Shown here: positions 1 to 6,694 of the stretch, piece by piece
Layout of the letters: every line of letters begins with the position of its first letter
Position numbering within the stretch: the stretch's first letter is position 1
Assembly: GCA_964553915.1 (NCBI GenBank)
Contig: CAZKMM010000098.1
Coordinates: 1-10,018, forward strand
Direction: 5' to 3'
Origin: CAZKMM01 sp964553915
GTDB taxonomy: Bacteria > RBG-13-61-14 > DRUE01
Length of the DNA: 10,018 nt
Position numbers and translations under genes: made by a program
The notes under the pieces: generated by a model
Databases searched by the model: none
Told to the model about the DNA's origin: nothing
Seen by the model: the letters and a program-made list of their open reading frames with translations, nothing else

Positions 1-159
1 AAAAAGGTTATCTTAAAACCCTATGGCAGCGTCTCGCTGATAATGATGATAAGTGAAATAAGTATAGGAGTATCAAGTTATATATTATTAACAATATTAT
101 TTAACAAACCCGCCATTAAGGAAATTAAAATATTTTATAATAGCTTATTGGGAAAATGA
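1..159 (+). CDS. C-terminal fragment of a membrane protein, probably a polysaccharide flippase
   Basis: Frame 1 is open from the first base to the TGA at 157-159 and gives 52 residues; the gene begins outside the window. The fragment contains a hydrophobic stretch (residues ~9-34, from YGSVSLIMMISEISIG to YILLTILF) followed by a short basic tail. The pattern of a Tyr-Gly turn, a helix containing Ile-Ser-Glu-Ile, a second hydrophobic part and a lysine-rich end resembles the last membrane segments of Wzx-type oligosaccharide flippases of the MOP superfamily. That family moves lipid-linked sugar units across the inner membrane. The stop codon overlaps the start of the downstream glycosyltransferase in an ATGA, so the two are probably translationally coupled in one glycan operon. 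Composition is very AT-rich, as in the first two thirds of that neighbour. The reading frame and membrane character are clear; the flippase assignment rests on the tail and context, and another polytopic membrane protein is possible. Confidence 0.6.
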   Translation, partial: KKVILKPYGSVSLIMMISEISIGVSSYILLTILFNKPAIKEIKIFYNSLLGK

Positions 160-1547
160 CAAAAAAAATATTATTGATTACAACTGATTTCCCGCCAATA
201 ATAAGCTCGGGCGTATTCAGGAATATAAAATTTATAAAATATTTATCCCGATATGATTATTCTTTTGTTGTCTTAACTCCATTCAGGAAGAAAAGTAGAC
301 CATCCCCGGAATTTAGAGATGAAAATCTTCTGGAGGAAATTCCTCATAATACTATTATAAAAAGAGTTAAGAATTCTTTAAAAGAAAAGATAGAAGAAAC
401 TTTTGAAGAATTAAAACTAAGTAGATTTTTGAGGTTATTCTATCTAACAGATGGAGATTTATTTAATTTAAGGCAATTAATAAAAAGGGGAGAGGAAATA
501 ATTAAAGAAGAAAGGATAGATTTAGTATATGTTTCTATGCCTGGATTTGCTACTAATTCAATGATAGGAAGAGCATTAAAAAAACGATTCCGGGTGCCAA
601 TGATATTAGACTTTCGTGATCCCTGGATAGATAACGCTTTTATAGAATATGAGACGATTATACATTACTGGATGAATAAATATCTGGAAAAGAAAGCGAT
701 AATGGAAGCAGATGGAATAATTGTTGTTACAAAAGGGCATAAAGAGATACTTAAGAGAAGATATGGAGAATTTAGAAAAAAAATTATAGTTATAAATAAT
801 GGATATGATGAAGCTGATTTTAAAAATTTTGACAGAAAAGAAAAAGGATCTATATTTAATATCACTTACACAGGGGTATTTTATGGTTATAAGCCGGAAA
901 GAGAAAAAAAATATAAAAAACTGCTGAGAGAGATTTATAACATAGGCAAATATTATCCTTATCGGGTAAGAAAAGATGAAATAAATACTCATACACCATA
1001 TTACTTTTTTAAAGCTCTAAAAGTATTATTTGAAAAAAGTCCGCAATTAAGAAGTAGGATAAGAATAAATATTGCCGGTGGAGAGTATATAATATTTAAA
1101 AAATTAGCCGAGGAGCTGGGAATAGGGGGAAATGTTCATTTTTATGGACAAGTAAAACATTCAGAGGTAATAAAACTTTTAAGTAAAGCTGACCTTCTGT
1201 TATATGTTCTTTTATCCAAGACTGAAAATAATCGCTCGGGCTATTGGGTTCCGGGTAAGACTTATGAATATCTAAGGAGTGGGAAGCCAATTTTAGCTCT
1301 GGTGCCGGAAGGAGATGCCAAAGATATTCTAGAGGAAGCAGGAACCGCTTTTTTTGCAGACCCCACCTCACCGGAGGAAATTGCAGATTTATTAGAAAGG
1401 CTATATCAACATCATATTCAAGGAGGAATTCCAGTTCAACCCAATTGGGAATTTATTCAGCAGTTTGAAAGAAGCCGGCAGGCAAAAAAATTAGCAGAAT
1501 TTCTAGACCAGATTCTTGAGCAAGCCAAAAACCCTTCAAGTCAATAG
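156..1547 (+). CDS. GT4-type (GT-B fold) glycosyltransferase
   Basis: This 463-residue protein should transfer a sugar from a nucleotide-sugar donor to a glycan or lipid-linked acceptor on the cytoplasmic side of the membrane. The N-terminal Rossmann half starts with KILLITTDFPP (4-14) and SGVFRNIKFIKYL (18-30), and carries the LDFRDPW signature (151-157) typical of GT4 enzymes acting on surface polysaccharides. The linker NNGYDEADF (214-222) leads to the C-terminal donor-binding half, which begins ITYTGVFYG (236-244). That half continues with VHFYGQVKHSEVIKLLSKAD (327-346) and PGKTYEYLRSGKPILAL (366-382). About 35 charged and aromatic residues (~245-283) separate VFYG from FFKAL, longer than usual in this family. 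The ATG overlaps the upstream stop (ATGA), with only a weak GGGA before it. Base composition changes near residue 360. The gene converges on the pcm operon with a 33-base gap and no clear terminator. The family call is firm; sugar and acceptor are unknown. Confidence 0.9.
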   Translation: MTKKILLITTDFPPIISSGVFRNIKFIKYLSRYDYSFVVLTPFRKKSRPSPEFRDENLLEEIPHNTIIKRVKNSLKEKIEETFEELKLSRFLRLFYLTDGDLFNLRQLIKRGEEIIKEERIDLVYVSMPGFATNSMIGRALKKRFRVPMILDFRDPWIDNAFIEYETIIHYWMNKYLEKKAIMEADGIIVVTKGHKEILKRRYGEFRKKIIVINNGYDEADFKNFDRKEKGSIFNITYTGVFYGYKPEREKKYKKLLREIYNIGKYYPYRVRKDEINTHTPYYFFKALKVLFEKSPQLRSRIRINIAGGEYIIFKKLAEELGIGGNVHFYGQVKHSEVIKLLSKADLLLYVLLSKTENNRSGYWVPGKTYEYLRSGKPILALVPEGDAKDILEEAGTAFFADPTSPEEIADLLERLYQHHIQGGIPVQPNWEFIQQFERSRQAKKLAEFLDQILEQAKNPSSQ

Positions 1548-1580
1548 GACTTCCAGGCAGGTTTTAGATTTAAGATTCAT

Positions 1581-2369
1581 TTATTTTTCTTCTGCCTCGC
1601 CGGTCATCGGGACAAATCTGACCGGGAGCACCGCCTGTTTTTCAATTCTGCCATCGGAAAGTTTTTTCACCAGCACCAGCTCCTGAAAATATTTTCCCAC
1701 CGGGATAATCATCCTTCCGCCTGGTTTGAGCTGGTCAATCAGGGGCTGGGGGATATGGTCCGGAGCGGCAGTGACAATAATGGCATCAAAGGGAGCTTTT
1801 TCTGGCCAGCCCCGGTATCCATCCGCACAGCGGAGATAGACATTTTTATAGCCCAGTTCCTCCAGACGCTTTTGGGCAGAGTTCGCCAGCTCACAGATAA
1901 TTTCAATGGTATAAACCTCTCCGGCAATCCCGGCTAAAACTGCAGACTGATAGCCACTGCCGGTGCCAATTTCTAAAACTTTCTCTCCGCCTTTCAGACG
2001 CAACTGTTCGGTCATAAAAGCGACAATATAGGGCTGGCTGATGGTCTGACCATAGCCAATTGGAAGCGGATGGTCATCATAGGCTTCAGACCTGTATTTT
2101 TCCGGGACAAAGAGATGGCGGGGCACTTCTCTCATCGCCTTTAAAACCAGCGGGTCTTTAACTCCCCGGGCAATAATCTGGCTTTTTACCATTTCTTCTC
2201 GTCTTTTTGCCCATTTCTCTTGTTCGGTTGATTTCATTGCTTTTGTCTCCTTTAACTCGCCCTTTTTTGCAGGGAAAGGTTCGGAAGGAGATTTTTGCTG
2301 GCATTTTTGTCCTGCCAAAAGAAGGAGAAAAGCCACCAGGGGAATTAATTTTTCAAATTTTCTGCTCAT
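1581..2369 (-). CDS. pcm: Protein-L-isoaspartate O-methyltransferase with N-terminal signal/anchor
   Basis: PCM uses S-adenosylmethionine to methylate the carboxyl of isoaspartyl residues that arise from asparagine deamidation or aspartate isomerisation, starting their repair. The 262 residues contain the family hallmarks: GYGQTISQP (105-113) with the conserved Ser111, the SAM-binding loop VLEIGTGSGYQ (131-141), FDAIIVTAA (194-202), LKPGGRMIIPVG (214-225) and the C-terminal VRFVPMTG (250-257). Ahead of this catalytic unit lie a basic start, a hydrophobic core (residues ~8-20) and a polar linker to about residue 44, so the full form should be exported or membrane-anchored. Cys23 is preceded by Gly-Gln-Lys, which is not a good lipobox. 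The ATG overlaps the endonuclease V stop (ATGA) and has an AAGGAGG site 7 bases upstream. A second ATG at codon 45 (2237-2235) has its own AAAGGAG and would give a 218-residue cytoplasmic PCM of near-normal length. It is the last gene of the minus-strand operon. Confidence 0.93.
   Translation of the reverse strand: MSRKFEKLIPLVAFLLLLAGQKCQQKSPSEPFPAKKGELKETKAMKSTEQEKWAKRREEMVKSQIIARGVKDPLVLKAMREVPRHLFVPEKYRSEAYDDHPLPIGYGQTISQPYIVAFMTEQLRLKGGEKVLEIGTGSGYQSAVLAGIAGEVYTIEIICELANSAQKRLEELGYKNVYLRCADGYRGWPEKAPFDAIIVTAAPDHIPQPLIDQLKPGGRMIIPVGKYFQELVLVKKLSDGRIEKQAVLPVRFVPMTGEAEEK
2247..2253 (-). promoter_or_regulatory. Internal ribosome binding site inside pcm
   Basis: The minus strand reads AAAGGAG here, 9 bases before an in-frame ATG (2237-2235, pcm codon 45). 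Translation from that ATG would skip the signal segment and start just before the catalytic domain (WAKRREEM...). The match is strong, but the Lys-Gly-Glu-Leu linker it encodes could give the same bases by chance, so use in the cell is inferred. Confidence 0.5.
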
Positions 2370-3055
2370 TGTTCTTCCTCCTTTTTGAAGCGGTTGACTA
2401 AGAGATGAGCCAGCCGTGCCGGTTCAGGTAATCTATACCCCCGGCAGGATTTTAAGGCGATTTGAATAGCGGATTTTAAACTGAGCAGATGTCCGGGAGA
2501 GATAATCACCGGTTTTACTCCTTTTTTGGTTCGGAGCAGGGCACCAATTATCTCCTCATTTTGCTTAAGATACTCAAAAGCTCCCGGCTGATTTTCTGGC
2601 TCTCTGGCTTTTCCTACCAGCAGACTTTTGGCACAGCCCAGACTGGGAAGCTCCAGCCAGAGCCCGAGATGAGAAGCAATGCCCATCCTTCGGGGATGAG
2701 CAATTCCCTGACCATCAAAGATTATTGCCTCAGGCTTGGTTTTGAGCCGGGCAAATGCTTTTAAAAGCGCGGGTCCTTCCCGAAAAGTAAGATAGCCAGG
2801 CACATAGGGAAATTCCAGCCGGGCTTTACTTCTGGCTATTTCCACCACCTGGTCTTTTTGAAGGTCATAGACCACCACCAGGGCATAAATTATTTCTTCT
2901 TTTTTGGAAAAGGCACAATCTGCTCCGGCAATCAAACGGGGATTTACCTCTCCCTGGATGATTAATTTTTTGCTCAGTTCCATCTGAATTGCTTTTGCCT
3001 GCTTTAAATCAACCTTCCAGGGATGAAGAGGTTTAAAGGTGCGGGCTTTATTCAT
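2366..3055 (-). CDS. nfi: Endonuclease V (deoxyinosine 3' endonuclease)
   Basis: Endonuclease V cuts DNA one phosphodiester beyond a deaminated base, mainly hypoxanthine; some members also cut inosine-containing RNA. At 229 residues it has the normal length and all the family blocks: AGADCAF (44-48 region) with metal ligand Asp46, FPYVPGYLTFRE (82-93) with the wedge tyrosine Tyr84 and Glu93, IFDGQGIAHPRRMGIASHLG (112-131) with Asp114, SLGCAKSLLVG (138-148), VIISPGHLLSL (183-193) and LPEPARLAHLLV (209-220) with His217. All expected catalytic residues are present, so it should be active. The start is one base after the MoeA-like stop (TGA-G-ATG) without a clear ribosome binding site, which implies coupled translation. 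Its stop overlaps the pcm start. Pairing with pcm puts two deamination-repair functions side by side. Confidence 0.95.
   Translation of the reverse strand: MNKARTFKPLHPWKVDLKQAKAIQMELSKKLIIQGEVNPRLIAGADCAFSKKEEIIYALVVVYDLQKDQVVEIARSKARLEFPYVPGYLTFREGPALLKAFARLKTKPEAIIFDGQGIAHPRRMGIASHLGLWLELPSLGCAKSLLVGKAREPENQPGAFEYLKQNEEIIGALLRTKKGVKPVIISPGHLLSLKSAIQIALKSCRGYRLPEPARLAHLLVNRFKKEEEQ
2377..2383 (-). promoter_or_regulatory. Ribosome binding site for full-length pcm
   Basis: The minus strand reads AAGGAGG, a full match to the anti-Shine-Dalgarno, 7 bases before the pcm ATG at 2369. It lies within the last codons of endonuclease V and supports the start that includes the signal peptide. Confidence 0.8.
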
Positions 3056-3056
3056 C

Positions 3057-4271
3057 TCAGATGAAAAATTTTCTTCTGTTTGTAGAATAAAGAAGAAACT
3101 CCAGGCTTTCTCCTGTTTTTACTAGTTCCTTTTCCTCTGGAACCAGAATCAATCCTTCTGCCCGGCTCAGCTCCTTATGGGCACTTTTTTCCCGAAGCAC
3201 TTCTGCCCAGAGTTCGCCATCTTTTTTCTCTAAAATTGCCCGAAAGATATGAAGCTGACCTTTGGGAGATTGAAGCTCGCTTTTGATTTTTACCGGTATG
3301 GTTTTAAGTTCTGGAGATTGATTTTGCATTTTTAAGATTGCCCGGGAGACGAATAGTTCAAATCCTACCTCAGAGGCGCTGATTCTTCCGGGCAGAGAAA
3401 AAATCAACTGCTTTTGATTTCGGCTGAAAATCAAAGAGTGGCAGGGGCGAATTTTTATTCCCTGAAAAATAACCTCAATTCCCAGCCCGGAAAGAGCGTC
3501 TATGATAATATCTTTTCTCCCGAAGCCGGTTCCTCCCACGGTGAGCACCAAATCCACTTCTTCCGGGGTAGGAAGAGCTTCTTTTAAAGAATCCGGGTCA
3601 TCATTGATGATTAAAAATCTTTCCAGTTCTGCTCCAAGATTTTGGGCAAGCATTGCTACCAGCCAGCCGGAGCTGGGATATACCTGAGCATCTTCAATTA
3701 CCTTGCCAACTTCTCTAAGCTCATCACCAATTGCAATCACCCAGAGCCGGGGGGCTTTATAAACCTTTAGCTCAGAATATCCTCCAGCAATTAAAAGAGA
3801 AATGGAGCGAGGCTCAAGCAGGGTGCCTTTTTTCAGAAGCAGGTCGCCCTTGGCGAATTCCTCTTTTGCTGGCTTGATATTTGCTCCCGAGGAAACCTTT
3901 TCTTTCAGCTGGATTTCTCCATTTGTTTTCTCTGCCCACTCTTCCTCTATTACCGCATCTGCTCCTTCAGGAATTACCGCACCAGTGGCAATCCAGAAAG
4001 CTTCTCCCGGATTAATTTTTTCTATCTTTTGACTGCCCGCATATATTTCTCCTCCCAGCTTTAATTTTTTCCCAGCCTGTGCCTCCTTGCTGTTGATGGC
4101 ATATCCATCTCTGAGGCTGATGGGCAGAGCAGGAAGGTCCAGCTTGGCAAGGGTATCTTCAGCCAGAACCCGGTTTGTAGCTCGGTGCACCTCTATCAGT
4201 TCTGATTCTAAGGTGGGAGTTTGTTCCAGCACCAGCTCAAGTGCCGATTTAAAATTTAGTATTTTCTCCAT
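3057..4271 (-). CDS. MoeA-like molybdopterin molybdenumtransferase, divergent
   Basis: MoeA inserts molybdate into adenylylated molybdopterin to finish the molybdenum cofactor. The 404 residues cover the whole family length: DGYAI (55-59), TGAVIPEGADAVIEEE (96-111), GANIKPAKEEFAKGDLLLKKG (~129-149), IGDEL (181-185), NDDPDSLKEAL (223-233), the MogA-like core LVLTVGGTGFGRKD (241-254), LPGRISASEVGFELFV (293-308) and the C-terminal barrel. Two signature loops are altered. The usual kPGKP appears as IRPCHS (274-279), and LPGNP appears as LPGRI (293-297). The first loop supplies conserved lysines in Escherichia coli MoeA, so activity on the standard substrate is doubtful. No other cofactor-synthesis gene is visible. 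It lies 21 bases after the DUF362 gene and has its own AAGGAG site. The family assignment is strong, the function open, so I give no gene symbol. Confidence 0.85.
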   Translation of the reverse strand: MEKILNFKSALELVLEQTPTLESELIEVHRATNRVLAEDTLAKLDLPALPISLRDGYAINSKEAQAGKKLKLGGEIYAGSQKIEKINPGEAFWIATGAVIPEGADAVIEEEWAEKTNGEIQLKEKVSSGANIKPAKEEFAKGDLLLKKGTLLEPRSISLLIAGGYSELKVYKAPRLWVIAIGDELREVGKVIEDAQVYPSSGWLVAMLAQNLGAELERFLIINDDPDSLKEALPTPEEVDLVLTVGGTGFGRKDIIIDALSGLGIEVIFQGIKIRPCHSLIFSRNQKQLIFSLPGRISASEVGFELFVSRAILKMQNQSPELKTIPVKIKSELQSPKGQLHIFRAILEKKDGELWAEVLREKSAHKELSRAEGLILVPEEKELVKTGESLEFLLYSTNRRKFFI

Positions 4272-4277
4272 AGAATT

Positions 4278-4283
4278 CTCCTT
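4278..4283 (-). promoter_or_regulatory. Ribosome binding site for the MoeA-like gene
   Basis: The minus strand reads AAGGAG, 6 bases before the ATG at 4271, within the 21-base gap after the DUF362 stop. It fixes the start codon. Confidence 0.75.
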
Positions 4284-4292
4284 TAGTTGTGG

Positions 4293-5414
4293 TTAAAAAT
4301 TAGAGCGTAGAAATCTCATCATCCCGGTGGTTCTCCAGGCACCTTCGGTGCAAAGCTCAGAGCAACATAAACAGCGGATGCATTTTTCCTGATTTATTTC
4401 CGGATGGTCTTCCTTCCATTCCATAGCTCCGCTCGGACAGGCTTCAACACAGACCTTACAGCCAGTGCATTTTTCCCGGTCAAGCACCAGCTTGCTCTCA
4501 ATAACCCTCCGGTAAACATAGCGATTAACTATAAATCCAAGGAAGCTCCTTCTCGCCAGGGTGCTGGGGAGCTTAAATCTCGGGATTTTTTGGTATTCCC
4601 CGAGGATTTCAATCTCAGCCAGGTTTTTTGCCCCTAACCCTCGTTCCTGGCTGATTCGGAGATGGTGAACCCGGCTGGGCTCAACTCCAACCATCTCACA
4701 AACCATTAAATCCAGGCTCGGGCAGTTTTCACTTGCCAGAAGATAGCCAATTGGACGAACTCTTCCATGAGCCGGACCATTGCCGTCCATTCCAATAACC
4801 CCGTCCATAATGGTCAGGTCTGGAGGACGAATTTGATAAATATCTACCAGGGCTTCCCCAAAACTCTCCAGCTGGGGCGCAGAATTATGCACCAGGCTCT
4901 TGCTTCCTCCCACCAGCATCCCGAACATATTTTTTATTCCTAAGGTCAGCAAGGTTAAGGTATGAGTTTTTAATTTGGGAAGATTTATTATATAGTCTGC
5001 CTCCAGAACCGCCTGAGAGACAGTAAGTTTGGAGAAATATTTGGAGTCAAGCTCTACCTCTTTTGCTTTCTGGGCAATGTTCTGAAACGAGCCAAGACTG
5101 GCAGAGATGATACCGCTTCGCTTGGCACTTCGCTCATTTCGGGCATAGCCGGTAAGCCCCCCATTATCTCCTACAATTACCTCAGCTCCTGCGGTTTGCA
5201 TCCACTTAACCACTTCTTTGACCAGAGCAGGATGGGTGGTGACCGCTTTATCCGGAGAGTAAGGTCCTAAAATGTTCGGTTTGACCAGAACTTTTTTGCC
5301 AGAGACCTTTTTCTCAAATTCTTTCAGGTTTGCTTTTTCTTTGAGCCGGGCAAATGCCTCTGGCACCTGCTCATAATCAGAGCATTTCTCTATTGCAACT
5401 AAATATTTCCCCAT
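4293..5414 (-). CDS. DUF362 domain protein with C-terminal 2x[4Fe-4S] ferredoxin domain
   Basis: I place the start at the ATG at 5414, giving 373 residues; an upstream in-frame ATG at 5468 would add 18 residues. The protein then opens MGKYLVAIEKCSDYE, as DUF362 proteins usually do, and a TATAAT box sits inside the would-be extension. The DUF362 core includes GKKVLVKPNIL (~40-50), GAEVIVGDNGG (~76-86), ADYIINLPKLKTHTLT (~139-154), LGIKNMFGMLVGG (~158-170) and DGVIGMDGNGP (~204-214). The C-terminus has two cluster motifs: CTGCKVCVEACP (Cys316, 319, 322, 326) and CIRCLCCSELC (Cys345, 348, 351, 355, with an extra Cys350). The family is widespread in anaerobes and poorly characterised; an electron-transfer or redox role is inferred from the clusters. 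It is the first gene of the minus-strand operon and is transcribed divergently from the three Hdr-like genes, which suggests shared control. The family call is firm, the biochemical role unknown. Confidence 0.9.
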   Translation of the reverse strand: MGKYLVAIEKCSDYEQVPEAFARLKEKANLKEFEKKVSGKKVLVKPNILGPYSPDKAVTTHPALVKEVVKWMQTAGAEVIVGDNGGLTGYARNERSAKRSGIISASLGSFQNIAQKAKEVELDSKYFSKLTVSQAVLEADYIINLPKLKTHTLTLLTLGIKNMFGMLVGGSKSLVHNSAPQLESFGEALVDIYQIRPPDLTIMDGVIGMDGNGPAHGRVRPIGYLLASENCPSLDLMVCEMVGVEPSRVHHLRISQERGLGAKNLAEIEILGEYQKIPRFKLPSTLARRSFLGFIVNRYVYRRVIESKLVLDREKCTGCKVCVEACPSGAMEWKEDHPEINQEKCIRCLCCSELCTEGAWRTTGMMRFLRSNF

Positions 5415-5424
5415 AACTTTTGAT

Positions 5425-5453
5425 ATTATAGCGGGCAATTTTTGATTAGTAAA
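5425..5453 (-). promoter_or_regulatory. Promoter for the DUF362 - MoeA-like - nfi - pcm operon
   Basis: On the minus strand a perfect -10 box TATAAT (5430-5425) follows a 17-base spacer and a weaker -35 TTTACT (5453-5448, 4 of 6). Only 10 bases separate the -10 box from the ATG at 5414, so transcription should begin about 3-5 bases before it. There is no ribosome binding site, so the message would be essentially leaderless. A small inverted repeat, GATT-AGTA-AATC (5444-5455), overlaps the -35 and might bind a regulator, though it is short enough to be chance. Confidence 0.6.
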
Positions 5454-5460
5454 TCTTTCT

Positions 5461-5490
5461 TTGACCAAAACAAGAAAAATCCGCTAAAAT
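5461..5490 (+). promoter_or_regulatory. Promoter for the Hdr-like triplet
   Basis: The plus strand has TTGACC (5461-5466, 5 of 6 to consensus), an 18-base spacer and TAAAAT (5485-5490, 5 of 6). The predicted transcription start, 6-8 bases further on, falls at about 5496-5498, on or next to the ATG at 5498. The alternative ATG at 5489 lies within the -10 box and could not be on this transcript. The -35 boxes of the two divergent promoters are only 7 bases apart. Confidence 0.55.
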
Positions 5491-5497
5491 GAGGAAA

Positions 5498-6691
5498 ATG
5501 AAATTTGAATTAAAAGACTTTTTTGACCTGGATTCCTGCCAGCGATGTGGAAAATGTCTGATGGAATGCCCGGTTTTGAAATATCCGGAGGAGAAAGCCA
5601 AACAGGAAAAAGAAAAGCTGATTCTGGGAAAAGAAAGCGAGGTTTTGAAGTATTGCAAGAGCTGTTATTCCTGCGAGCGGTTCTGCCCTTATAATGCTCA
5701 TCCTTATGGTTTGATTTTATTTCGGCTCTGGGAGCGGTATCAAAAACAGGGGATACCGGTTCGGGCTCTGGGAGCCCTTCCGGTGGAGGAGAAAAATTTT
5801 CTTTATTATGCCCGAAGAGCCTATTCCCAATCCGAGCGGGTTTTAGTGGAGCAGTGGGAGAAAAATGCCCGCTCCGAGCTCAGCGGGGAAGAGGTCATTT
5901 TTGCTGGCTGTAATGCTCAGATTTTTCCCTATCTGCTTTCCAGCCCGCTTCTTCAGGGGGTAAAGATTATTGCAGAGCCGGGTCTTTGCTGTGGTGAAGA
6001 ATATTACCGGATGGGAGTATTTGACCGCACCTATCAATTGGGCAAGAAGCTGGAAGAACGATATAAGTTAATCAAGCCCGGGCGGGTGATAATGTTCTGT
6101 ATGGCAGGATATAATATGCAAAAGAATGTCTTACCCAAGCAGTTCGGGATTAAGCTGGATTTTGAAATTATCTATCTTGGCGAGTGGCTTTTAGAAAAGG
6201 TAAAGAGCGGAGAAATCAAATTCACCCGTCCTTTGAACCAGAAGGTGGTGCTTCAGGAATCCTGCCATGGAAAGTTTTTAGGGGAGGAGTTTATGGAAAT
6301 ACCTCGCCAGCTTCTTGGCTTAGCCGGGGCAGAGCTGGTAGAGATGAATCCCTGCCGGGAGAGGCAGGTGTGCTGTGGAGCGGCAGATGGGATTACCCGG
6401 TTCAGTCCTCTGGATATGCTTTTGGGCTCGCTTCGGCAGTGGAGGCTGGCAAGAGCCAGTGGAGCTGAATTATTTGTTCCCTATTGTGCTACCTGTTATA
6501 TGATGCTTAAGATTGGAGCTAAATTTCGCCCTTCTTTTCTCCCCTGCCTGCATCTTCTTGAGGTGCTTACTTATTGTGCCGGCTATCCGGTGGAATCACT
6601 GGCAGATAAAAGAGCAGGGAAGATTTTGATGGGAGTAATGAGCTCCAGCGCTCCCAGACTGCTCAGCAAAAAACGAGTTCGGTTCAGTTAG
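5498..6691 (+). CDS. HdrD/GlpC-like Fe-S protein with two CCG domains, copy A
   Basis: Start chosen at 5498 (397 residues) because the promoter -10 box covers the ATG at 5489, which would add three residues. The N-terminus carries two cluster motifs, CQRCGKCLMECP (Cys14, 17, 20, 24) and CKSCYSCERFCP (Cys53, 56, 59, 63). Two CCG (PF02754-type) halves follow. The first has Cys138, GLCCGE (Cys164-165) and FCMAG (Cys201). The second has ESCHG (Cys256), VCCGAAD (Cys292-293) and the pair CATC (330, 333). In HdrB/HdrD these motifs bind noncubane [4Fe-4S] clusters that reduce disulfides; GlpC and GlcF have the same layout as electron-transfer subunits of membrane dehydrogenases. No membrane segment or signal peptide is seen, so it is likely cytoplasmic or a peripheral subunit. 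It is the first gene of three tandem paralogues. The domain call is firm; substrate and partner are unknown. Confidence 0.9.
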   Translation: MKFELKDFFDLDSCQRCGKCLMECPVLKYPEEKAKQEKEKLILGKESEVLKYCKSCYSCERFCPYNAHPYGLILFRLWERYQKQGIPVRALGALPVEEKNFLYYARRAYSQSERVLVEQWEKNARSELSGEEVIFAGCNAQIFPYLLSSPLLQGVKIIAEPGLCCGEEYYRMGVFDRTYQLGKKLEERYKLIKPGRVIMFCMAGYNMQKNVLPKQFGIKLDFEIIYLGEWLLEKVKSGEIKFTRPLNQKVVLQESCHGKFLGEEFMEIPRQLLGLAGAELVEMNPCRERQVCCGAADGITRFSPLDMLLGSLRQWRLARASGAELFVPYCATCYMMLKIGAKFRPSFLPCLHLLEVLTYCAGYPVESLADKRAGKILMGVMSSSAPRLLSKKRVRFS

Positions 6692-6694
6692 GGA

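Noticed and set aside
606..992. Minus-strand open frame of 128 codons rich in Ile, Phe and Ser
   Set aside because: It is antisense to the glycosyltransferase in its AT-rich part; long shadow frames are expected there and no motif is seen.
1548..1580. Gap between the convergent glycosyltransferase and pcm genes, checked for a shared terminator
   Set aside because: No stem-loop of useful length was found on either strand.
2741..2758. An 18-base identity with 5340-5357
   Set aside because: Both copies encode Ala-Phe-Ala-Arg-Leu-Lys in frame, in endonuclease V and in the DUF362 protein; shared codon choice over a short peptide is the simpler explanation than a repeat element.
5415..5468. Longer N-terminus for the DUF362 protein starting at 5468
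   Set aside because: The extra 18 residues are not DUF362-like, the TATAAT box falls inside them, and the family normally starts near MGKYLVAIEKC.
6184..6468. Plus-strand open frame of 94 codons in a second frame inside copy A
   Set aside because: Copy A has conserved cysteine motifs across this stretch in its own frame; the alternative frame is low-complexity and has no independent start signal.
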